This document shows positions 1-8,435 of a DNA stretch of 64,000 nucleotides, in pieces (the first letter of the stretch is position 1; each line of letters begins with the position of its first letter). The notes under the pieces were generated by a model that saw only the letters and a list, made by a program, of their open reading frames with translations, was not told the origin of the DNA and did no database searches. Both the position numbers and the translations under genes were made by a program. Source of the stretch: Lachnospiraceae bacterium NK3A20. Its GTDB lineage: Bacteria; Bacillota; Clostridia; Lachnospirales; Lachnospiraceae. The stretch lies in assembly GCA_900107575.1 (NCBI GenBank), contig FNQX01000013.1, forward strand, positions 1-64,000. The letters run 5' to 3'.

Positions 1-153
1 CTCTACTCCTTTATAAGAACAAAGATCGTGCAGTATTTCCGCCAAATCCTTCTTATATTGATTGTAGATTATTTTCCGTCTATACTTCGGAGTGAAGACG
101 ATGTGGTATTTGCATAACCACCTGGTATGTGCAGAACTATTAGCCTTCGGCAT
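1..153 (-). CDS. tnpA: IS200/IS605-family transposase TnpA, N-terminal part (cut by window edge)
   Basis: The minus strand from ATG at 153 reads MPKANSSAHTRWLCKYHIVF..., followed by TPKYRRKIIYNQYKKDLAEI. This is the conserved N-terminus of the HUH single-strand transposase (Y1) of the IS200/IS605 family. About 51 codons are present and the frame is open at the window edge, so the catalytic HUH and Tyr residues lie outside. A GGAAAGGTGA ribosome site precedes the ATG but is locked in a hairpin (155-214), the arrangement known for IS200. The element sits directly upstream of the integrase gene on the opposite strand. Family identity is confident; whether the element is complete cannot be seen. 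Confidence 0.88.
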   Translation of the reverse strand, partial: MPKANSSAHTRWLCKYHIVFTPKYRRKIIYNQYKKDLAEILHDLCSYKGVE

Positions 154-154
154 A

Positions 155-214
155 AAATCACCTTTCCTTTCTTAATAGTGGCTTGAGCACCTCTATTATA
201 TGGAAAGGTGATTT
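155..214 (-). promoter_or_regulatory. Hairpin sequestering the tnpA ribosome binding site
   Basis: A perfect 13-bp inverted repeat pairs 155-167 with 202-214, with a 34-nt loop holding further partial pairing (AATAG with CTATT). In the minus-strand transcript the 3' arm is GGAAAGGTGATTT, which contains the tnpA Shine-Dalgarno and ends 1 nt before the start codon. IS200 is known to repress its own translation with a 5' leader hairpin of this kind; that this copy works the same way is inferred. Confidence 0.7.
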
Positions 215-235
215 ATTTGTATAACTTTTTACTCT

Positions 236-252
236 CACCCGCATAGCGGGTG
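236..252. repeat. Subterminal palindrome, probable IS200-type left-end hairpin
   Basis: CACCCGC-ATA-GCGGGTG forms a 7-bp stem with a 3-nt loop between tnpA and the integrase. IS200/IS605 elements carry a short subterminal palindrome at each end that TnpA recognises, and this one lies on the expected left-end side of tnpA. The exact element boundary, probably within about 20 bp further right, is not resolved. Confidence 0.55.
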
Positions 253-257
253 GATTT

Positions 258-1379
258 ATGCTTCGCAAGGGTTCGTTTGCTTCGCAACCTCACCACAAGC
301 TCAGCAGGCTTAAGCCAAAGTCATTAAAATCCGGCATGTGGAACTGCCGCGCCTACGTGAAGAACGCTGACGGCTCCATAAGCCGCCCCTCTTTCACCGC
401 CTATACGCGAGTAGACGCTGAGCGCATGGCACGCGAATTTGAGGCAAATAAGGCCCGTATGCAGAACGTCACGAACCTCACCGTTGAGGAAGCCGTGAGC
501 AGATACATTGATTCAAAACGGGACATCCTCTCCCCTACCACCATCGAGTCCTACGAGAAGCTTGCCAGAAATCAGATAAGCCGCATCGGAAGCGTTCACA
601 TCCGGGAGCTCAACGGGAACACCCTACAGTGCTGGGTGAACGATATGTCACACGCGGTAAGCCCTAAGACCATTCGAAACGCCTGTGTACCCCTCAGGGC
701 GGCTCTGGAGCAGTTTATGCCTGACTTCTGGTTCAATGTACGTATGCCTGCAAAAACACGCCCTGTGCGGCATATTCCGACGGATCAGGACGTAGAGCTA
801 TTGATTCGTAGCGCATATCCGAATCTCCGTAACGCCATCCTGCTGGCAGCGGTTGGAACACTCCGCCGGGGAGAGATCAGCGCAATTAAGTTCAAGGATA
901 TCAGCTATGACCTCAATCGCATCAGTATCCATGCCGACATAATCTATGATCATGGGAAATGGGTGTATAAGCCCTTACCCAAGACTGAAAGCTCCATCCG
1001 GATTGTAGAGTTTCCCGCAGAAGTTATCGCACTCCTTGGTCATGGCGATCCAGACGCCTATGTTGTACCGATGAATCCCGGTACGATTACAGGCCGATTC
1101 AATGACTTACGCAGAGAGCTCGGTCTACAGTGCCGATTTCATGATCTCCGGCATTATGCAGCGAGCGTAAGGGAATCGCTGCAGATCCCTCGATCTTACA
1201 TCGCAGAGGCCGGAGGCTGGGCTGTGTCTTCACACATTCTGGACGATGTATATACCAACCCGCTTGATGACAGACGGCAAGTCTACACCGATAAAGTGAA
1301 CAGCTTTTTCTCGGAAAAGCTCAAAGGAATTTCAAAAACTGGAAACAAAAGTGGAAACGGGCATAGAAAAAAGGCCTGA
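258..1379 (+). CDS. int: Tyrosine recombinase / integrase of an integrative element
   Basis: A 373-aa phage-type integrase. Residues about 25-65 (GMWNCRAYVKN...) resemble the N-terminal arm-binding domain. About 75-160 form the SAM-like core-binding domain (TVEEAVSRYIDSKRDILSPT). About 175-345 form the catalytic domain, with the first Arg in TLRRGEI, HDLRHYAAS as the HxxR box, and a late Tyr in DDVYTNP. It should catalyse site-specific integration and excision. The gene ends 18 bp from the 3' end of tRNA-Leu(CAA), the classic place for an integrase beside its att site, so the element extends off the left edge. The start is uncertain: the first 20 or so residues are unlike other integrases, and the IS200 insertion just upstream may have replaced the native 5' end. 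The internal ATG near 336 is an alternative start. Confidence 0.9.
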   Translation: MLRKGSFASQPHHKLSRLKPKSLKSGMWNCRAYVKNADGSISRPSFTAYTRVDAERMAREFEANKARMQNVTNLTVEEAVSRYIDSKRDILSPTTIESYEKLARNQISRIGSVHIRELNGNTLQCWVNDMSHAVSPKTIRNACVPLRAALEQFMPDFWFNVRMPAKTRPVRHIPTDQDVELLIRSAYPNLRNAILLAAVGTLRRGEISAIKFKDISYDLNRISIHADIIYDHGKWVYKPLPKTESSIRIVEFPAEVIALLGHGDPDAYVVPMNPGTITGRFNDLRRELGLQCRFHDLRHYAASVRESLQIPRSYIAEAGGWAVSSHILDDVYTNPLDDRRQVYTDKVNSFFSEKLKGISKTGNKSGNGHRKKA

Positions 1380-1394
1380 AATAAGGCCTTTTTT
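1367..1394. terminator. Bidirectional intrinsic terminator after the integrase
   Basis: AAAAAAGGCC and GGCCTTTTTT flank an 8-nt loop, giving a stem with a U-run on either strand. It can end the integrase transcript from the left and the tRNA-Leu transcript from the right. The integrase stop codon lies in the loop. Confidence 0.75.
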
Positions 1395-1397
1395 AGA

Positions 1398-1481
1398 TGC
1401 AGCTAGTGGGAATCGAACCCACACTCCTGTAAGGGAATTGGATTTTGAGTCCAACGCGTCTACCAGTTCCGCCATAGCTGC
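1398..1481 (-). tRNA. tRNA-Leu (anticodon CAA)
   Basis: The minus strand folds as a class II tRNA with acceptor GCAGCTA/TAGCTGC and discriminator A at 1398. The anticodon stem is TTGGA/TCCAA with loop CTCAAAA, giving CAA. A long variable arm and the T-arm GGGTTCGATTCCC are present. CCA is not encoded. The 3' end faces the integrase, so the 3' half of this gene is the likely attachment site of the element to the left. Confidence 0.95.
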
Positions 1482-1736
1482 GAACGAACTCTGCCCGGAG
1501 TCCTGTATTGGCATCCCGGCGAATTGTAACGGCTGCGGTCCCTCGGTCACAGCCATTGCATTATAACATACCTGTTCGCGGGTGGGAATATGAAATTATC
1601 CCGGAATTATGTTGGCTCACGATGACTCACGATTGACGGTGGGCTGAGTGCAGCATAGTTCAGTCGTACACATGCACGTCACTTCCGGGTGCCTACCGTG
1701 CCTTCACGCCACAACGAGACAACATAAGATCCCAAT
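1482..1736. other. Intergenic region, no gene seen
   Basis: No plausible coding frame lies between tRNA-Leu and lysA. On the minus strand a TATAAT at 1565-1560 could be a -10 element for the tRNA, but no convincing -35 was found at the right distance. Confidence 0.5.
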
Positions 1737-3020
1737 TCATTTCTCGTAGTCCATCAGCTTGTCCGCGAATTCTGTCTGATCGAACGTTGCAAAATAATCT
1801 CTCAGTGTCTCCGCTCTTCTTATCTCCTGCACGCTGCCGTCCGTATGCAGCAGGAGTTCCGCGCTCCACAGCCGCCCGTTGTAGTTGTAGCCCATGGAAG
1901 ACCCGTGCGCACCGGTATCGTGGATGTAGAGATAGTCTCCCTTGTCAATCTTCGGCAGCATGCGGTCAACCGCGAACTTGTCGTTGTTCTCGCACAGCGC
2001 GCCCACGACATCATAGCGGTGATCGCAGGGCTCGTTCTCCTTTCCGAGCACAGTGACGTGGTGGTAAGCGCCGTACATCGCGGGCCGCATCAGGTTCGCC
2101 GCGCAGGCGTCCACGCCAATATACTCTTTGTAAATGTGTTTCTCGTGGATTGCCTTCGTGACCAGCGCGCCGTACGGAGCCATCATGAAGCGCCCCATCT
2201 CGGTATAGATCGCGACATCCCCCATGCCTGCCGGCACCAGAATCTCATCGAACTTTTGGTGTACGCCCTCGCCAATCACGGCGATGTCATTCGGCTCCTG
2301 ATCCGGCCGGTACGGTACGCCGACGCCGCCAGAGAGATTGATGAAGGAGAAATGAATGCCCAGCGCCTTGTGAATCACTGCGGCCAGCTCGAATAACTGT
2401 CCTGCCAGTTCCGGATAATACTCGTTCGTTACCGTATTGGATGCGAGGAACGCGTGCAGGCCGAAATGCTTCACGCCGTGCGCCTTCATCTGCGCGTAAG
2501 CTTCGATCAGCTGCTCCTTCGTCATGCCGTATTTCGAGTCGCCCGGGTTATCCATGATACCGTTCGAGAGCTGAAATATGCCACCCGGATTGTACCTGCA
2601 GCTCATCGTTTCCGGAAACTCATCCCCGATGATGGAGGCAAGGAACGGAATGTGGGTGATATCATCCAGGTTGATGATCGCGCCCAGGCGGTGTGCCAGC
2701 GCGTATTCGCGCGCCGGTGTCTCATTCGAGGTGAACATGATATGCGCCCCGTCCGCACCGACGACATCCGACAGCACGAGTTCCGCCTCCGAGGAGCAGT
2801 CGAACCCGAAATCATAGTCCTGCATGATCTTCATAATGTAAGGGTTCGGCGTCGCCTTCACTGCAAAATACTCGCGGAAGCCCTCATTCCAGGCAAAGGC
2901 GTCCTTCACCGCCTGCGCGGTTCTTCGGATCCCCGCCTCGTCATAGATATGGAACGGCGTCGGGTGATCCTTCACGATCTCTTCGATCTTATCTCTCGTC
3001 ACAAATGGTGTCTTCTTCAT
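1737..3020 (-). CDS. lysA: Diaminopimelate decarboxylase
   Basis: A 427-aa PLP-dependent fold-type III decarboxylase that would convert meso-diaminopimelate to lysine in the cytosol. The PLP lysine is K55 in YFAVKATPNP. Near the C-terminus the HDTGAHGSSMGYNYNGR block matches the DTGAY..NYN signature of LysA. The usual CESGD substrate motif is CENND here, a variation seen in divergent clostridial LysA-like enzymes; carboxynorspermidine decarboxylase is the main alternative. GGAGGGGG precedes the ATG. It is followed by tRNA-Leu downstream and ung upstream, so it may be the last gene of a loose minus-strand run. Confidence 0.82.
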   Translation of the reverse strand: MKKTPFVTRDKIEEIVKDHPTPFHIYDEAGIRRTAQAVKDAFAWNEGFREYFAVKATPNPYIMKIMQDYDFGFDCSSEAELVLSDVVGADGAHIMFTSNETPAREYALAHRLGAIINLDDITHIPFLASIIGDEFPETMSCRYNPGGIFQLSNGIMDNPGDSKYGMTKEQLIEAYAQMKAHGVKHFGLHAFLASNTVTNEYYPELAGQLFELAAVIHKALGIHFSFINLSGGVGVPYRPDQEPNDIAVIGEGVHQKFDEILVPAGMGDVAIYTEMGRFMMAPYGALVTKAIHEKHIYKEYIGVDACAANLMRPAMYGAYHHVTVLGKENEPCDHRYDVVGALCENNDKFAVDRMLPKIDKGDYLYIHDTGAHGSSMGYNYNGRLWSAELLLHTDGSVQEIRRAETLRDYFATFDQTEFADKLMDYEK

Positions 3021-3050
3021 TAGTATGAGCCCCCTCCGTCAAGTTGTTTG

Positions 3051-3725
3051 CTATACATCCGGTATCTGCCAGTCAATCTCGCTCTCCCCGTGTGCCCTGA
3101 GGAACTCGTTGCACTTCGAGAAGTGCCGGCAGCCGAAGAAGCCGCGGTAAGCAGAGAGCGGGCTCGGGTGCGGCGCCTTGAGGATCAGATGCTGCGGGTT
3201 CGTTAGCATCGGGATCTTGCTCTGTGCCTGTGATCCCCAGAGCATGTAGACAATCGGACGATCCTGCCGGTTCACCGCTTCCAGAATGGCATCGGTGAAA
3301 TATTCCCAGCCGTGTCCCTTGTGGGAATTCGCCTGGTGCGCGCGCACGGTCAGCACCGTGTTGAGCAGCAGGACGCCCTGTTTCGCCCACGGAATGAGGT
3401 TCCCGTTGTTCGGCAGGTGACAGCCGACATCGTCGTGCAGCTCACGGTAGATATTCACAAGGGACGGCGGAATTTCTGTCCCCGGCTCCACGGAGAAACA
3501 CAGCCCCTGTGCCTGGTGTGGCTCATGGTAAGGATCCTGCCCCAGGATGACCACCTTGACATCCTTCAAAGGAGTCAGCTCCAGTGCCGCATAAATCTCA
3601 TCCGACGGCGGATAAACCACGTGTGTGGAATATTCCTTTTTGATGAACAGATACAGATCTTTGTAATAAGGCTTCCGGAATTCCGCCTGTACGGCGGGAA
3701 GCCAGTCATTCACAATCCCTGCCAT
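3051..3725 (-). CDS. ung: Uracil-DNA glycosylase
   Basis: A 224-aa family 1 UDG that excises uracil from DNA in base-excision repair. The water-activating motif GQDPYH has its catalytic Asp at about residue 64, and the minor-groove loop HPSPLSAYRGF lies near the C-terminus; both are intact. The start is placed at MAGIVNDW, 6 bp after the pepD stop and behind GGGGAG. A frame extended nine codons further would run into pepD. Length is normal for the family. Confidence 0.95.
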   Translation of the reverse strand: MAGIVNDWLPAVQAEFRKPYYKDLYLFIKKEYSTHVVYPPSDEIYAALELTPLKDVKVVILGQDPYHEPHQAQGLCFSVEPGTEIPPSLVNIYRELHDDVGCHLPNNGNLIPWAKQGVLLLNTVLTVRAHQANSHKGHGWEYFTDAILEAVNRQDRPIVYMLWGSQAQSKIPMLTNPQHLILKAPHPSPLSAYRGFFGCRHFSKCNEFLRAHGESEIDWQIPDV

Positions 3726-3730
3726 ACGAA

Positions 3731-5197
3731 TCACTCCCCGGCGCAGGCACAAAGAGCCGCCTTCAGGAATTCATAGGTACGCTTCGTGGAGCTGATAGAG
3801 AGGCGCTCCGCCGGCGTATGGATGCCCGACATGGCAGGCCCGATCGAAACGCAGTCGAGGCCGTCCACCTTGGCCGCCAGAAGGCCGCATTCGAGGCCGC
3901 CGTGCGTAATGGAAACTTCCGGCTTCCTGCCGTACTCCGCCTCGTATACATTGACGAGCAGGTCGCGGAAATCGGAATGCTTCGTATACTCCCACGCGGG
4001 ATAATCGCCCTTTGTCTCGAGGCCGGCATCGAACACCTCCGCCAGAGCCTTCATGCGGGCCTGCACGTATTTTCGCTGAGAATTGATGCTGCCGCGCACA
4101 AGACTGACTGCCGTGAAGCCGTCGGTATCCAGCTTCAGAATGCCGAGGTTGGAAGATGTCTGCGGCATGTCCTTAAGGTTCGGATCGTACGCAATGAGGC
4201 CGTCCGGCAGGAGCAGGAGGAAATCGACGATCCTCTTCGCATCCTTCCTTCCGATGCAGTCGATCGCCGCCTCCGTGTTGTCCGTCCACTCGTAGTCGAC
4301 CTGGATGTCGGGATCGGTGTACTGATACTCGTTCTGCACCTGTTTCGTGAACTTCTCAATCTGTTTGATCACAGCCTTGCCGTCCACATCCGAAGGCAGG
4401 AGGATCTCCGTCACACACTCGCGGGGAATGGCGTTATCCTTGTTGCCGCCCTCCAGGACGCTGATGCCAAACTCCGTCTTCTTCTCAATCTTCTGCAGGA
4501 GTCGTCCCATGAGAAGATCCGCGTTCGCGCGGCCCATGTGGATGCAGGCGCCGGAATGACCGCCCCGAAGTCCACGGATCACAAGGCGCAGGAGCATACC
4601 ATACCTGCCCTTTCGTTCCATCGGCAGGGTGAAGATCTGCTCCGCGCCGCCCGCGCAGCCGACCGTGAGAATTCCCTCTTCCTCGGAGTCGAGGTTCAGC
4701 ATTCTCCGCCCCTTCAAAGGCTTCGGGTCGAGCTCGTTCATGCCGAGCATCCCGACCTCTTCATTCGTCGTGAAAATACATTCGAGCGGCGGGTGCACGA
4801 GTTCCTCATCGTCCAGAACTGCGAGCATCATAGCCACCGCAATGCCGTCGTCACCGCCGAGCGTCGTGCCGTCTGCACGGAGATCGTCGCCGTCGACCAC
4901 GAGATGGATTGGCTCGCTCTCCATGTCCAGTTCCACATCGCTGTTCTTCTCCAGCACCATGTCCATGTGCCCCTGGAGAATGAGCGGAGCGCTCTCCTTC
5001 GCCTCCTTCGAGGCAGGCTTGAAGATGATGACATTCTTCGCATCATCCTGGACATAGCGCAGCCCGCGCTTCTTCGCAAAAGAGACCAGGTAGTCGCTGA
5101 TCTTGTCCACGTGATAAGAGCCGTGCGGGATCGCCGCAATCTCCTCGAAATAATGGAAAACATTCACCGGTTCCAGATCTGATAACTTGCCTTGCAT
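3731..5197 (-). CDS. pepD: Aminoacyl-histidine dipeptidase (M20C, PepD-like)
   Basis: A 488-aa cytosolic metallodipeptidase of family M20. Zinc-binding blocks are visible: QGHMDM (H77, D79), LGGDDGIA (D116) and FTTNEEVGM with the catalytic and metal Glu residues. GHSGACIHMGRAN marks the start of the lid/dimerisation domain, and a metal His follows in the C-terminal part. It hydrolyses dipeptides such as those with C-terminal His or Gly. It ends 6 bp before ung and is probably co-transcribed with it. Confidence 0.9.
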   Translation of the reverse strand: MQGKLSDLEPVNVFHYFEEIAAIPHGSYHVDKISDYLVSFAKKRGLRYVQDDAKNVIIFKPASKEAKESAPLILQGHMDMVLEKNSDVELDMESEPIHLVVDGDDLRADGTTLGGDDGIAVAMMLAVLDDEELVHPPLECIFTTNEEVGMLGMNELDPKPLKGRRMLNLDSEEEGILTVGCAGGAEQIFTLPMERKGRYGMLLRLVIRGLRGGHSGACIHMGRANADLLMGRLLQKIEKKTEFGISVLEGGNKDNAIPRECVTEILLPSDVDGKAVIKQIEKFTKQVQNEYQYTDPDIQVDYEWTDNTEAAIDCIGRKDAKRIVDFLLLLPDGLIAYDPNLKDMPQTSSNLGILKLDTDGFTAVSLVRGSINSQRKYVQARMKALAEVFDAGLETKGDYPAWEYTKHSDFRDLLVNVYEAEYGRKPEVSITHGGLECGLLAAKVDGLDCVSIGPAMSGIHTPAERLSISSTKRTYEFLKAALCACAGE

Positions 5198-5210
5198 AAG
5201 CGCTCCTTCT

Positions 5211-5999
5211 CTACAGGCGTACCGCTACGCCGTGTTCCTTCAGGTACTCTTTCACTTCCCGGATCTCCAGCTCCTTGAAATGGAACAGGCTGGCCGCGAG
5301 AGCCGCGTCCGCACCGCCCTCTGTCAGAGCTTCCAGGAAATGTTCCTTCCTCCCCGCGCCGCCGGAAGCGACGACAGGAATTCGGACGGCATCGGAAACC
5401 GCCCTGGTAAGGTCTATGTCATATCCCGCCTTCGTGCCGTCGCAGTCCATGGAGGTCAGAAGAATCTCTCCTGCTCCCAGCTGCTCCGCCCGGGCAGCCC
5501 ACTCCAGCACATCAATTCCCGTATCAATTCTGCCGCCAGCGATATACACCGTCCAGCCATCGGAAGGTGTCCAGACGCCGTCAGGGGCTGTCGCCTTCCG
5601 TTTCCTAGCGTCGATCGCGACCGTGACGCACTGGCTGCCGAATTTCTCCGCGCCCTCCGCGATCAGCTCGGGGCGCTTTACAGCCGCGGAATTCACGGAG
5701 ATCTTGTCCGCACCTTCCCTGAGGATTGCCTTCATGTCATCCACCGTTCGGATGCCGCCGCCCACCGTAAAGGGGATGAACACCCGCTCGGCCACACGGC
5801 GCACCATGTCCGCTACAGTTGCCCGGGCATCGCTCGTTGCCGTGATGTCCAGGAATACCAGCTCATCGGCGCCCGCCCTGGAATAGGCTTCGCCCGCTTC
5901 CACCGGGTCGCCCGCGTCACGCAGCTGAACAAAGTTGACGCCCTTGACCACTCTGCCACATTTCACATCCAGACAGGGGATGATACGTTTCGTCAGCAT
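5211..5999 (-). CDS. hisF: Imidazole glycerol phosphate synthase, cyclase subunit
   Basis: A 262-aa (beta/alpha)8 barrel. It converts PRFAR plus ammonia from HisH to imidazole glycerol phosphate and AICAR. The start [20 protein letters not shown] carries the catalytic Asp of the first strand (D11), and [11 protein letters not shown] is the C-terminal phosphate-binding loop. About 20 residues around 143-165 ([19 protein letters not shown]) are the usual cyclase segment, slightly divergent. The frame is open another 28 codons upstream, but the conserved start is at 5999. It lies about 105 bp downstream of hisH, its partner subunit. Confidence 0.96.
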   Translation of the reverse strand: MLTKRIIPCLDVKCGRVVKGVNFVQLRDAGDPVEAGEAYSRAGADELVFLDITATSDARATVADMVRRVAERVFIPFTVGGGIRTVDDMKAILREGADKISVNSAAVKRPELIAEGAEKFGSQCVTVAIDARKRKATAPDGVWTPSDGWTVYIAGGRIDTGIDVLEWAARAEQLGAGEILLTSMDCDGTKAGYDIDLTRAVSDAVRIPVVASGGAGRKEHFLEALTEGGADAALAASLFHFKELEIREVKEYLKEHGVAVRL

Positions 6000-6104
6000 A
6001 GAAACTCCGTCTATTCGTATGCAAATCGCTTCTGCTCTGTGGCATCCATAGATAGCAGACATTTTACGCCTACTAAGATCCACCGAGCATTTGTTACTGG
6101 GCTG

Positions 6105-6785
6105 TCAGTTTACATCCAGGAAGTTCCGCAGGATCTGCATCCCCATCTTCTCCGACTTCTCCGGATGGAACTGGCAGGCGAAGACATTGCCCTTCTCCAC
6201 CGACGCGTCGAACATTACGCCGTGCTGCGCCTGTGCCGTCACAATATCCCGATCGTCCGCCACAAGATAATAGGAATGAACGAAATACACGTAGCTGCCC
6301 TCCGGGATCCCCAAAAAGAGGCGCCCCGGATTCGGATAGGCCAGCGCGTTCCAGCCTATCTCTGGCACTTTCAAATATCTGTCATTCCCCGCTGCCGCTG
6401 GTGCATCGTCCTGGTGCCCCGGTTCTCTGCCATCATGTATTTCTACGGGCATATCGTCCCGGAACCGCACGACCTTCCCGTGAAGGATGCCAAGTCCCGG
6501 AACTCCCGGTGACTCTTCGCTCGAATCGAACAGGAGCTGCAGGCCGAGGCAGATTCCAAGGAACGGAATCCCCCTGCGCACAACCTCCCGGATCGTCTCA
6601 TCGAGGCCGTAGCTGCGAATCCGATCCATGGCGTCGCCGAACGCGCCGACCCCCGGCAGGATGACGTGATCCGCCGACAGAATCTCTCCCGGATCTCTGG
6701 TCAGGCGCGGCTCTTCTCCCAGCGCTTTCATCGCGTTCTCCACGCTCCTGATATTGCCTGCATCGTAATCAATGATTGCGACCAT
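6105..6785 (-). CDS. hisH: Imidazole glycerol phosphate synthase, glutaminase subunit
   Basis: A 226-aa class I glutamine amidotransferase that supplies ammonia to HisF. The nucleophile Cys is in GICLGLQLLF and the oxyanion region in LPGVGAFGDAM; the catalytic His-Pro-Glu triplet is in CQFHPEKSEK. It is about 25 residues longer than usual because of an Asp/Ala/Gly-rich insert (EIHDGREPGHQDDAPAAAGN) before the conserved EIGWN. The ATG at 6785 has a GAGG site 5 nt upstream; a GTG six bases earlier overlaps the histidine kinase stop codon. No other his genes are visible nearby. Confidence 0.95.
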   Translation of the reverse strand: MVAIIDYDAGNIRSVENAMKALGEEPRLTRDPGEILSADHVILPGVGAFGDAMDRIRSYGLDETIREVVRRGIPFLGICLGLQLLFDSSEESPGVPGLGILHGKVVRFRDDMPVEIHDGREPGHQDDAPAAAGNDRYLKVPEIGWNALAYPNPGRLFLGIPEGSYVYFVHSYYLVADDRDIVTAQAQHGVMFDASVEKGNVFACQFHPEKSEKMGMQILRNFLDVN

Positions 6786-6787
6786 AC

Positions 6788-8401
6788 TCACCTCTTCGTC
6801 GTATCCAGCTCAAACCAGAACTCCACGCCGTTATCGTAGTTGATCACGCCGTACTGCTGGTGCATGGACTCCTGGATGGCACGGACGATGGACAGGCCGA
6901 CGCCGCTGCCGCCGTACTCGCGGGTTCTTGCCTTGTCGACCTTGTAGAACTTCTCCCAGATCCTGGGCAGCGACTCCTCGGGAATCGGTTTGCCCGTGTT
7001 GAAAACGCTGATACGGACACAATTTTCCTTCTGTTCGAAACGGATGTCAATGATTTTGTCGCCTTCAATGTGATTGAGCGCGTTCGTGAAATAATTCTGG
7101 AACACCTCCTCCGTGAGAAACTCGTCCGCCCAGACCATGATCGGCGGGATCTCTTCGGGTGGAATGTCCGCTCGCTCCCCTTCGGAAAATCGCAGGCGTA
7201 CCTCTTTCTCTGTGGCGAGCAGGTTCGATGACTGCAGGTAGCCACGAATGACTTCCACGACATCGAACTGCTGCATCTTGACTTCACTCTGCCCGAATTC
7301 CAGGTGCATGAGCTGGAGAAGTTTCTGCACGATACCATTCATCTTGCCGGCTTCATCAATGATGACGCCGGTATAGAAATCCTGGCTCTCCTTGTCGTCG
7401 GTAATGCCGTCCTGCAAGCCTTCCGCATAACCCTGGATGAGGGCGATCGGCGTCTTCAGCTCGTGCGTGACGTTGGAGATGAACTCCTGCTGCATCTTCT
7501 CAACCTCTTCTTTGTGTGCGAGGTCGCTCTTTAATTCGTTGTTCGCGGTCTTGAGCTCGGAGATCGTCTTCTCGAGCGTCGCCGACATGTCGTTGATGTT
7601 CTCACCCAGCTCGCCGATCTCCGTGGTATCGTGGCCTTCATATTTCGCCGAGAAGTCCAGCCGCTTCATGCGCTGCGAAATCGAAGTCAGCTGCCGTATC
7701 GGCCGCGTGATCCTGCTGCCCAGCACCATCGCGACGACCAGCCCCAGAAGGAGCACCGCAAGGCCGACATAGAGAATGAAATGGTTCGCGATCATCGCGT
7801 TGCTGCGAATGCTCTCCACCGCGGTGCTCAAAAGGTAGTAGTTGCCGTTCTCCAGCATCCCCCACTGCTCCATATACTGGGTGTTGGTTCTGCGATCCAG
7901 CACAATCTGCGTGATCTGCCCGTTTTTCCTGGAAAGGACCGCGACGAGATAGAAATCGTCATCCGCCCCTTTCCAGCTCCTCTCATCCTCCGGAGAGAAA
8001 TTCTCGGGGAGCTTCTCTGTCGTATCGAAAATGTTGTCCCACATGCGGCGCACCATGGTCTGCGTGTCTGCCGCGTAGGCTTTGACTGTCTGCGATTCCT
8101 CATCGATCACGATACAGGAAATGTTTCCCTTGCTCGTAATCCGGACGAGCTCGACATCGAACTCATCCGAGCCGATGGAATTGTTCAAAGAGGCGCGGTT
8201 TAGCTGCTCATAGGCTCCCGTGAGGTCCTTCTGTTTCTCCGAGACATAGTATCTTCCGAGAAGGAACGTATTGGCGAGCAGAATGAGCAGGATGGCCCCG
8301 CCGATCAGGCCGAAAAAGAGTACGAAGAATTCAAAGGTCAGAGAATGGAAACCGCGCCGCTTTGGTGCCGCGCCGCCTGTTGTTTTCGCATGTAATGCCA
8401 T
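6788..8401 (-). CDS. Sensor histidine kinase (HAMP, HisKA, HATPase)
   Basis: A 537-aa transmembrane sensor kinase. TM1 is at about 23-48, an extracytoplasmic sensor domain at 50-203, TM2 at about 206-228 and HAMP at about 229-281. A short coiled coil precedes HisKA with phospho-acceptor H313 in SNVTHELKTP. The C-terminal ATPase has an N-box (NYFTNALNH) and the G-box GGSGVGLSIV. It pairs with the response regulator upstream; the 34-bp gap suggests one operon. The order resembles VanS/PhoR-type cell-envelope sensors, but the signal cannot be read. The gene overlaps the GTG alternative start of hisH. Confidence 0.93.
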   Translation of the reverse strand: MALHAKTTGGAAPKRRGFHSLTFEFFVLFFGLIGGAILLILLANTFLLGRYYVSEKQKDLTGAYEQLNRASLNNSIGSDEFDVELVRITSKGNISCIVIDEESQTVKAYAADTQTMVRRMWDNIFDTTEKLPENFSPEDERSWKGADDDFYLVAVLSRKNGQITQIVLDRRTNTQYMEQWGMLENGNYYLLSTAVESIRSNAMIANHFILYVGLAVLLLGLVVAMVLGSRITRPIRQLTSISQRMKRLDFSAKYEGHDTTEIGELGENINDMSATLEKTISELKTANNELKSDLAHKEEVEKMQQEFISNVTHELKTPIALIQGYAEGLQDGITDDKESQDFYTGVIIDEAGKMNGIVQKLLQLMHLEFGQSEVKMQQFDVVEVIRGYLQSSNLLATEKEVRLRFSEGERADIPPEEIPPIMVWADEFLTEEVFQNYFTNALNHIEGDKIIDIRFEQKENCVRISVFNTGKPIPEESLPRIWEKFYKVDKARTREYGGSGVGLSIVRAIQESMHQQYGVINYDNGVEFWFELDTTKR

Positions 8402-8435
8402 ACATCACCTGTATCCGGGAACGCCTCGTGCGAGA

